NCBI GenBank assembly: GCA_964543965.1
Contig: CAZJAX010000062.1
Coordinates: 1 to 11,496, forward strand
Direction: 5' to 3'
Length of the DNA stretch: 11,496 nt
Source: CAMDWQ01 sp964543965
GTDB taxonomy: Bacteria; Omnitrophota; Gorgyraeia; 2-02-FULL-51-18
A program made the position numbers and the translations under genes. Position 1 is the stretch's first letter. Each line of letters starts with the position of its first letter. Below are positions 6,355 to 11,496 of this stretch, piece after piece. The notes under the pieces are model-generated. The model was given only the letters and a program-made list of their open reading frames with translations, was not told the DNA's origin and ran no database searches.

Positions 6355-6362
6355 TGACTAGA

Positions 6363-6704
6363 CTATTCTAAACGAGCCTTCTCGGGGCTGATGAGGGGCT
6401 GCTTTTTCGGGATCCAGAACGTGATCAGGTCGATCGCGCCCGCACCCATGCGATGGATGGTCTTGCGGACACCGATCGCTCCGCCGGCAACCACGCCGGT
6501 CAAATTCTCGGCGGTGTTTTTGCCCTTGGAAGCTTCAGCGTGAGTCGCATCCAGAACTTCCACCCAACCCGTAGAGGCGTTGCGGGAACCGGACTGCACG
6601 TTCTTAACCTGAGCCTGGCCGTTGTCCGATCCGGCATCCGCAAACGCGGGAGCCGACGTCAGAGCGACGATCGCAAGCAACATCAGAGACATTAATTTCT
6701 TCAC
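6363..6704 (-). CDS. Small secreted protein, exosortase-system-associated TIGR04073-like
   Basis: The 113-residue protein starts at a GTG (6704) with a perfect AGGAGG 6 nt upstream. It has a signal peptide: KK, a hydrophobic core, and APAFA ending at 22. The mature part contains SGSRNASTGWVEV (38-50), then a Gly/Ala-rich stretch GVVAGGAIGVRKTIHRMGAG (70-89), IDLITFWIP, and a Pro-containing tail. From memory this matches the TIGR04073 pattern: G-xN-xTGW-E, then a glycine-rich segment, an Arg, G-D--TF, and prolines. That family is small and exported and found in genomes with exosortase/PEP-CTERM sorting. Its molecular function is unknown to me. It is flanked by its own promoter and terminator, so it is probably transcribed alone. 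No exosortase or PEP-CTERM protein is in the window. The reading frame and export are secure; the family name is moderately sure. Confidence 0.75.
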   Translation of the reverse strand: MKKLMSLMLLAIVALTSAPAFADAGSDNGQAQVKNVQSGSRNASTGWVEVLDATHAEASKGKNTAENLTGVVAGGAIGVRKTIHRMGAGAIDLITFWIPKKQPLISPEKARLE

Positions 6705-6716
6705 GGTATTCCTCCT
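6705..6716 (-). promoter_or_regulatory. Strong ribosome binding site that decides a GTG start
   Basis: The minus strand reads AGGAGGAATACCGTG. A full anti-Shine-Dalgarno match lies 6 nt before GTG at 6704, and the signal peptide follows at once. This fixes a non-ATG start for the secreted protein. Confidence 0.85.
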
Positions 6717-6741
6717 GATTTATGTTTATATAACGCGGACA

Positions 6742-6770
6742 ATAATAGCATAAGCCGGGCTATGATGCAA
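6742..6770 (-). promoter_or_regulatory. Sigma70-type promoter of the small secreted protein gene
   Basis: On the minus strand TTGCAT (6765-6770) is followed after 17 nt by TATTAT (6742-6747). TGC directly before the -10 hexamer makes an extended -10. Transcription would start near 6735, about 30 nt ahead of the GTG start. The surrounding intergenic region (6705-6809) is AT-rich. Confidence 0.6.
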
Positions 6771-6809
6771 GCAAATATAATCAAAAATATTAAATTTTAA
6801 CAGACGCGT

Positions 6810-7313
6810 CTAGCGGAAATTGATGAACTGCAAATCGACGTCGAAATTTTTCACCCTTAGGTGACCGATGACTGCCTGGAGGTCATCGATTTTGACGGCC
6901 TGCACGCGCACCTGCTCCGCCTGAATCTGGGGCTGCACCTTGAGCTTTAGATCCTTAATGAATTTGACGATCTCTTTGGCTTTGTCCGAAGGGATGCCGC
7001 TTTGGATCTTCACGACCTGCTTAACCGACCCGCCGACCATCCCCGTCTCCACTTTTTCGTATTTCAGGGCTTTGAGCGACACCCCCCGCTTTACACACTT
7101 GGTCTGCAGGAGATCCACGAGCGTTTTGAGACGGAATTCATTTTCTGTCTTCAGGGTGACCGTCTTCTCGGCTTTATCGAGGTCCATCGTGCTGTTTGAG
7201 CCCTTGAAGTCGAAGCGCTGTTCAAGCTCTTTGCGGGCCTGGGTGACAGCGTTGTCGAGCTCCTGCATATTGACTTCTGAAACGATATCGAAAGTATGAT
7301 CTTTGGATCCCAT
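6810..7313 (-). CDS. YajQ-family nucleotide-binding protein
   Basis: The 167-residue length and the whole architecture match the YajQ/UPF0234 family: HTFDIVSEVNMQELDNAVTQ (6-25), ELEQRFDFKGSNS (29-41), then paired alpha/beta repeats ending in VQAVKIDDLQAVIGHLR and a C-terminal FDVDLQFINFR. The protein folds as two ferredoxin-like domains and binds nucleotides. In Xanthomonas a family member has been reported to bind cyclic di-GMP and influence transcription and virulence; whether this one does is unknown. The ATG at 7313 has GGGAGG 9 nt upstream, inside the 18-nt gap after the channel gene, so it is likely the last gene of the mdh-suc operon. No convincing terminator follows: AGACGCGTCT (6803-6812) is a perfect palindrome without a loop. 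Confidence 0.95.
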   Translation of the reverse strand: MGSKDHTFDIVSEVNMQELDNAVTQARKELEQRFDFKGSNSTMDLDKAEKTVTLKTENEFRLKTLVDLLQTKCVKRGVSLKALKYEKVETGMVGGSVKQVVKIQSGIPSDKAKEIVKFIKDLKLKVQPQIQAEQVRVQAVKIDDLQAVIGHLRVKNFDVDLQFINFR

Positions 7314-7331
7314 AACAAAACGCCTCCCTTT

Positions 7332-8363
7332 CTAGCTAGCCGCGTAACGGCGTGTCAAAGTAAAGATGTAAAGCCCTGCCATGAACGGCCCCGAAAAACC
7401 CTCAACGCATGCCAGGAGACGGAACCACACGCCCGGCCGCGGAGTAAAGTCACCGTATCCGACAGTCGCAAATGTAATGAAGCTGAAATATAAGCTGTCC
7501 CAAAGACTGGTTTTTCCGGTGCAGGCGTTGGGAAGATTGCACATCGCGACATCGAAAGCATAATAGATGAAACCGAAAAGAGTGATCATCAAAAACGAGG
7601 CGAGGATGACACGGTTCGGTTTTTCGGTATAACCCGACAAAAGATCCATCAAGAGCGACGGAATGTACCGCGGATCTCTTTTTATAAAAAAATGCTTCCG
7701 TTCCATGGTGAGCTCGCGGTAGGCAGCCCATCGGGCGGCATCATAATAGCCGTTGCGATAAAAGTAGTGTTTGACGCTTCCGTAGGATTCATAGGCGCGC
7801 AGCGCGTCATCCTCTGAAAGATGATAGCTTGGACGCCTCTTTTTGCTGTCAGGGTTTTTAAAACTGCTTAGTTTTATGTTCCGTGCTCCCGAGAGCTCAG
7901 AACTCCAAAGCACGCAGTCGTACAGCATGGCGCTCATAAAATCCGTATCGCGGAAGTGGGCTTCGACGAAATACGCCCCCCTGAGATCCGAATGTGAAAA
8001 TGAGGAGGATGCGATCGAGGCTCGCGTGAAGTTGACTTTATGCATATCGCAGGCGATGAAATCGCACGCATTTAGACGGGCGCCGATCATGTCGCTGGCG
8101 GATAGATCAGCGCCGACAAATGAGCAGCCGGTCAGATGAGCCTGGCTGAAGCTTGAGCCGCGCAGCTCCATTCCCGAAAAATCAAGGTCGGCGGCACGGA
8201 CTTTTTTTAGGTTTAGTGCCCCGGCCCCTTTTTTAGATAGCCCTTTACGGAGATCTGCCACGTACTGCTCCGGCTCCAGGTGCTCCCAGCAGAAAAAGGA
8301 AAAGCTAACCGCCGCCTCGGAGCATCCGCTGCGGCGGCATTGAGTATGTTTTGCGTCGGACAT
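7332..8363 (-). CDS. Pentapeptide-repeat protein fused to a two-transmembrane potassium-channel-like pore
   Basis: The protein is 343 residues. The N-terminus carries C9-x4-C14 and C25-x2-H28, a spacing that could hold a zinc ion (inferred). Residues about 50-165 are degenerate pentapeptide repeats of the A(D/N)LXX type, such as AADLDFSGMELRGSSFSQAH and SFSHSDLRGA, expected to form a right-handed quadrilateral beta-helix. A charged linker (170-250) leads to a membrane helix (252-270), a pore helix (288-299), the selectivity filter TVGYGD (300-305), and a second membrane helix (313-335). TVGYGD is the classical K+ filter, so it is probably a tetrameric K+ channel with a cytosolic pentapeptide domain. 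Its gating signal is unknown. It starts 7 nt after the sucD stop, with only a weak ribosome site, suggesting coupled expression with the TCA genes. Confidence 0.9.
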   Translation of the reverse strand: MSDAKHTQCRRSGCSEAAVSFSFFCWEHLEPEQYVADLRKGLSKKGAGALNLKKVRAADLDFSGMELRGSSFSQAHLTGCSFVGADLSASDMIGARLNACDFIACDMHKVNFTRASIASSSFSHSDLRGAYFVEAHFRDTDFMSAMLYDCVLWSSELSGARNIKLSSFKNPDSKKRRPSYHLSEDDALRAYESYGSVKHYFYRNGYYDAARWAAYRELTMERKHFFIKRDPRYIPSLLMDLLSGYTEKPNRVILASFLMITLFGFIYYAFDVAMCNLPNACTGKTSLWDSLYFSFITFATVGYGDFTPRPGVWFRLLACVEGFSGPFMAGLYIFTLTRRYAAS

Positions 8364-8370
8364 GCTTGCT

Positions 8371-9217
<847 letters not shown>

Positions 9218-9237
<20 letters not shown>

Positions 9238-10411
9238 GACGGCTCCTGTATTCGGCGGCCTTGGCAACGGCGGTCTTGGCCGCCTCGCTTAAATTGCTGC
9301 AAGAAATGATCTGGAGGCCTGAGTTTTTCAAAAGTGCCCGCCCCTCCTCGACGCGCGTTCCTTCGAGACGCACAACAAGGGGCACCTTGAGGTCGATCTC
9401 ACGGGAAGCTTGGATGACGCCCTCGGCTATAACATCGCATTTCATGATGCCGCCGAATATATTGACAAGGATAGCTTCGACTCGCGGGTCACGAAGAATG
9501 ATCTTGAAGCCTTCCCGCACCTGGTCAGCCGTGGCTCCTCCGCCCACATCAAGAAAGTTGGAGGGCTCCCCGCCGGCCATTTTGATCATGTCCATCGTAG
9601 CCATCGCAAGCCCGGCGCCGTTGACAAGACAGCCGACGTTGCCGCTCATCGAAACATAGCTCAGCCCGACCTCTTTGGCAAGACGCTCGCGGTCGTCTTC
9701 CTCCTCAGGATCCTTCATCGCCGAAATATCGGCATGACGATAAAGCGCATTGTCATCGAAAACGATCTTGGCGTCTAGCGCGAGGACTTGCTTTCCTTCG
9801 ACGAGCGCCAGCGGATTGATCTCGCAAACAGCAGCGTCCTTCTCCACAAAGAGGACCGCAAGCTTTACTGCGATCTCAGCAACTTGTCCGGCGATGGACG
9901 GATCCGCGAAGCATTTGCCGGCTGCGGGAAGGATATCGTTTTTCAGCGGCATCTTGGAAGGCGAAAAATGTATCCTTTGCACTGCCTTAGGGTTTTTTTG
10001 GACCACCTCTTCGATATCGACGCCGCCTTCACGGGAAAGAAGGATGACCGGTAAACCGCGCGATCGGTCGATCGCGATGCCGAGGTAATACTCTTCCAGG
10101 ATCTTCCGGTCCTCTGTAAAAAGAACGGTGTGAACGATCTTGGATTCGCCGGCTGACTGATAGGTGGAAAAAGGCTTGCCGAGAAACTTGTCGCAAAAAG
10201 CGACAGCCTCTTCGGCTGTTTTCACGCGCACGACGCCGCCCGCCTTACCCCTGCCGCCCATAAGCACCTGAACTTTGGCGATCGCGGCCGGATTGGCGAA
10301 ACGCTTGAAGGTCTCAGGTGCGGCCGAAGATGCCGTCACGATATCGCCGGCCGAGGTCGGGATGCCGTAGACCCCCAGAAGCTTCCGGCAATGGTGTTCG
10401 TGCGCCTTCAT
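9218..10411 (-). CDS. sucC: Succinyl-CoA ligase (ADP-forming), beta subunit
   Basis: The 397-residue beta subunit holds the ATP-grasp nucleotide site and works with SucD in the TCA cycle. Markers are GGRGKAGGV (52-60), CEINPLALVEG with E197 and N199 (metal/nucleotide region), LDAK (212-215), NVGCLVNGAGLAM (258-270), DVGGGATADQV and NIFGGIMKCD (317-326). The strand before the glycine loop reads KVQVLMGG, where many proteobacterial homologues have KCQVHAGG. This is a natural variation at a nucleotide-contact region and I cannot tell ATP from GTP preference from it. The ATG at 10411 overlaps the mdh stop as ATGA; its own ribosome site is weak, so it probably depends on mdh translation. Confidence 0.97.
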
Positions 10412-11361
10412 GCGACCGCCGCGGGAAGGCGGTCTACTTCCTCGATGCCTTGACGCACTTTATCCGCAGAGGCTTTGAGCGCAGTCTTCTCGGACTCGGT
10501 CAGCGGAATCTCAACAACCTTTTCAACTCCATTGGGACCCAGTTCGGCTGCAACACCGAAATACATGCCCTGAAGGCCGTACTCGCCGTTTAAATATGCG
10601 CAAACAGGAAGAACTTTCTTTTCTTTTTTAAGCATCACCCGGATCATCTCACAAACAGAGCTTGCGGGCGCGTAAAAAGCGCTGCCGGTTTTAAGGAGCG
10701 CCACGATCTCGGCTCCGCCCTCACGGGTGCGTTTTTCGATGGCCGTGAGATCCGCAGCTGCGATCTGCCCTTGAACCGCTTTGCCTTTGACCTTGGTCTG
10801 GCTCGACACCGGCACCATAAGGTCTCCGTGGCCGCCCAACACGATCGCATCGACCTCGCGTCCGACAGAACCCGTCTTTTCTGCGATAAAAAACTGCATA
10901 CGGGCTGTATCAAGCACGCCGGCCATCCCGAATACTCGCGATTTTGAAAAACCCGTCACCTTGGCAGCCAAGTGGGTCATGACGTCCAGAGGGTTGGTCA
11001 CGACGATGATCTTGGAATCTGGCGCAAATTTTTTGATGTTGCCGCAAACCTCAGTGATGATCTTTGCGTTGAGCGCAAGCAAGTCTTCACGAGTCATGCC
11101 GGGCTTGCGAGGAAGTCCGGCTGTGACGACGACGATCTCCGCTCCCGCGATATCCTCATACTTGTTGGTCCCTTTGATATGGCGGTCATGCCCCTCGATC
11201 GGTGCGGCCTCCATAAGATCGAGCGCTTTGCCCTGAGGCATGCCCTCGACGACGTCAAAAAGGACGACGTCCGAAATCCCCTTCTCAAGTATCCTTTGGG
11301 CGGTAGTGGCTCCGACCTGGCCTGCGCCGATAACAGCGACGAATGGTTTGCGTATATTCAT
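10408..11361 (-). CDS. mdh: Malate dehydrogenase, NAD-dependent, LDH-like type
   Basis: The 317-residue enzyme interconverts malate and oxaloacetate. Landmarks are the Rossmann loop GAGQVG (12-17), D36 at the end of the second strand (favours NAD over NADP), the mobile loop AGLPRKPGMTRED with R85 and R91 (Arg at the substrate-choosing position means malate rather than lactate), N123 in VVTNPLD, the pair D151/R154, and the catalytic H178 in GGHGD. It belongs to the shorter, lactate-dehydrogenase-like branch of malate dehydrogenases. The ATG at 11361 has AGAGGAG about 8 nt upstream, 18 nt after the stop of the GatB/YqeY-domain gene. It leads directly into sucC and sucD, giving three TCA genes in a row. 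Confidence 0.97.
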   Translation of the reverse strand: MNIRKPFVAVIGAGQVGATTAQRILEKGISDVVLFDVVEGMPQGKALDLMEAAPIEGHDRHIKGTNKYEDIAGAEIVVVTAGLPRKPGMTREDLLALNAKIITEVCGNIKKFAPDSKIIVVTNPLDVMTHLAAKVTGFSKSRVFGMAGVLDTARMQFFIAEKTGSVGREVDAIVLGGHGDLMVPVSSQTKVKGKAVQGQIAAADLTAIEKRTREGGAEIVALLKTGSAFYAPASSVCEMIRVMLKKEKKVLPVCAYLNGEYGLQGMYFGVAAELGPNGVEKVVEIPLTESEKTALKASADKVRQGIEEVDRLPAAVA

Positions 11362-11379
11362 GTCAGCTCTCCTCTAGAA

Positions 11380-11496
11380 TTATTGCAGAAATTTACCCAA
11401 CACTTCGCTGATGCGGCCCGCCTGAGCCTGGCCCGCAACCTTCTCATTCAGCGCTTTCATCATGCGTCCGAAATCTTTTTTTGACGAAGCGCCCTG
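11380..11496 (-). CDS. GatB/YqeY-domain protein, 3' end only
   Basis: Reading from the right edge, the frame gives 38 residues: QGASSKKDFGRMMKALNEKV, then AGQAQAGRISEVLGKFLQ and a TAA at 11380-11382. This fits the C-terminus of the YqeY/GatB tail domain, which typically shows GA-S-KDMGKVM--L--K--G-ADG--VS--V. Such proteins share the tRNA-binding tail of the amidotransferase GatB; the stand-alone ones are about 150 residues and have no well-settled role. Whether this is stand-alone YqeY or the end of full GatB cannot be told from the fragment. It lies 18 nt ahead of mdh and is probably the preceding operon gene. Confidence 0.85.
   Translation of the reverse strand, partial: QGASSKKDFGRMMKALNEKVAGQAQAGRISEVLGKFLQ

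Noticed and set aside
6803..6812. Palindrome AGACGCGTCT after yajQ as a terminator
   Set aside because: It has no loop and no adjacent U-run in the right place; at most it is a chance palindrome overlapping the stop codon.
9238..9267. TTG start giving sucD ten extra residues
   Set aside because: The extra residues are unlike the family, whereas ATG at 9237 has a good AGGAG and the standard N-terminus.

Overview
The window comes from a Gram-negative-type bacterium. It has an outer-membrane beta-barrel with a signal peptide, housekeeping genes of bacterial type, and moderately GC-rich DNA. The small secreted protein at 6363-6704 resembles the exosortase-associated TIGR04073 family, and the barrel resembles the alginate-export family. 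That pairing suggests a lineage of the Planctomycetota/Verrucomicrobiota/Omnitrophota type, with Candidatus Omnitrophota my best guess. This is an inference from gene content; there is no rRNA in the window to test it. Every convincing protein-coding gene lies on the minus strand, so the window reads from right to left. No tRNA, rRNA, insertion sequence, prophage or CRISPR array was seen.

Right part (11496 down to 6810): the 3' end of a GatB/YqeY-domain gene is followed by malate dehydrogenase, succinyl-CoA ligase beta (sucC) and alpha (sucD), a pentapeptide-repeat protein fused to a two-helix potassium-channel-like pore, and a YajQ-family protein. Gaps are 18 nt or less or the genes overlap, so this looks like one operon. 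Its core is the malate/oxaloacetate and succinyl-CoA/succinate steps of the TCA cycle.

Middle part (6809 down to 2701): a small secreted TIGR04073-like protein has its own good promoter and a strong rho-independent terminator. Then comes a tightly coupled run of folE, a degenerate PTPS/QueD-like protein, glutamine-dependent nadE, and an ornithine cyclodeaminase/mu-crystallin family gene. The last three each start inside the stop codon of the gene before (ATGA, ATGA, TTGA). This operon makes pterin and NAD cofactors.

Left part (2700 down to 1): a 470-residue outer-membrane porin-like protein has a 250-nt upstream region with a possible operator and a leader hairpin, and a strong terminator behind it. 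A 450-bp gene-poor stretch (546-992) follows. It holds a perfect TATAAT box facing right and a GC-rich stretch with self-complementary segments and a weak terminator-like end, which I propose as a candidate small RNA of no family I recognise. On the other side is the start of a compact diguanylate cyclase (GGDEF) gene that runs off the left edge. It is preceded by a duplicated 12-bp element that contains an extended -10 promoter motif.

Most of the window is ordinary metabolism. The parts most worth a second look are the candidate structured RNA at about 707-963, the PTPS-like gene that has lost most zinc ligands, the channel with a pentapeptide and Cys/His N-terminus inside a TCA operon, and the presence of both a c-di-GMP synthase and a YajQ protein (a family with a reported c-di-GMP-binding member).
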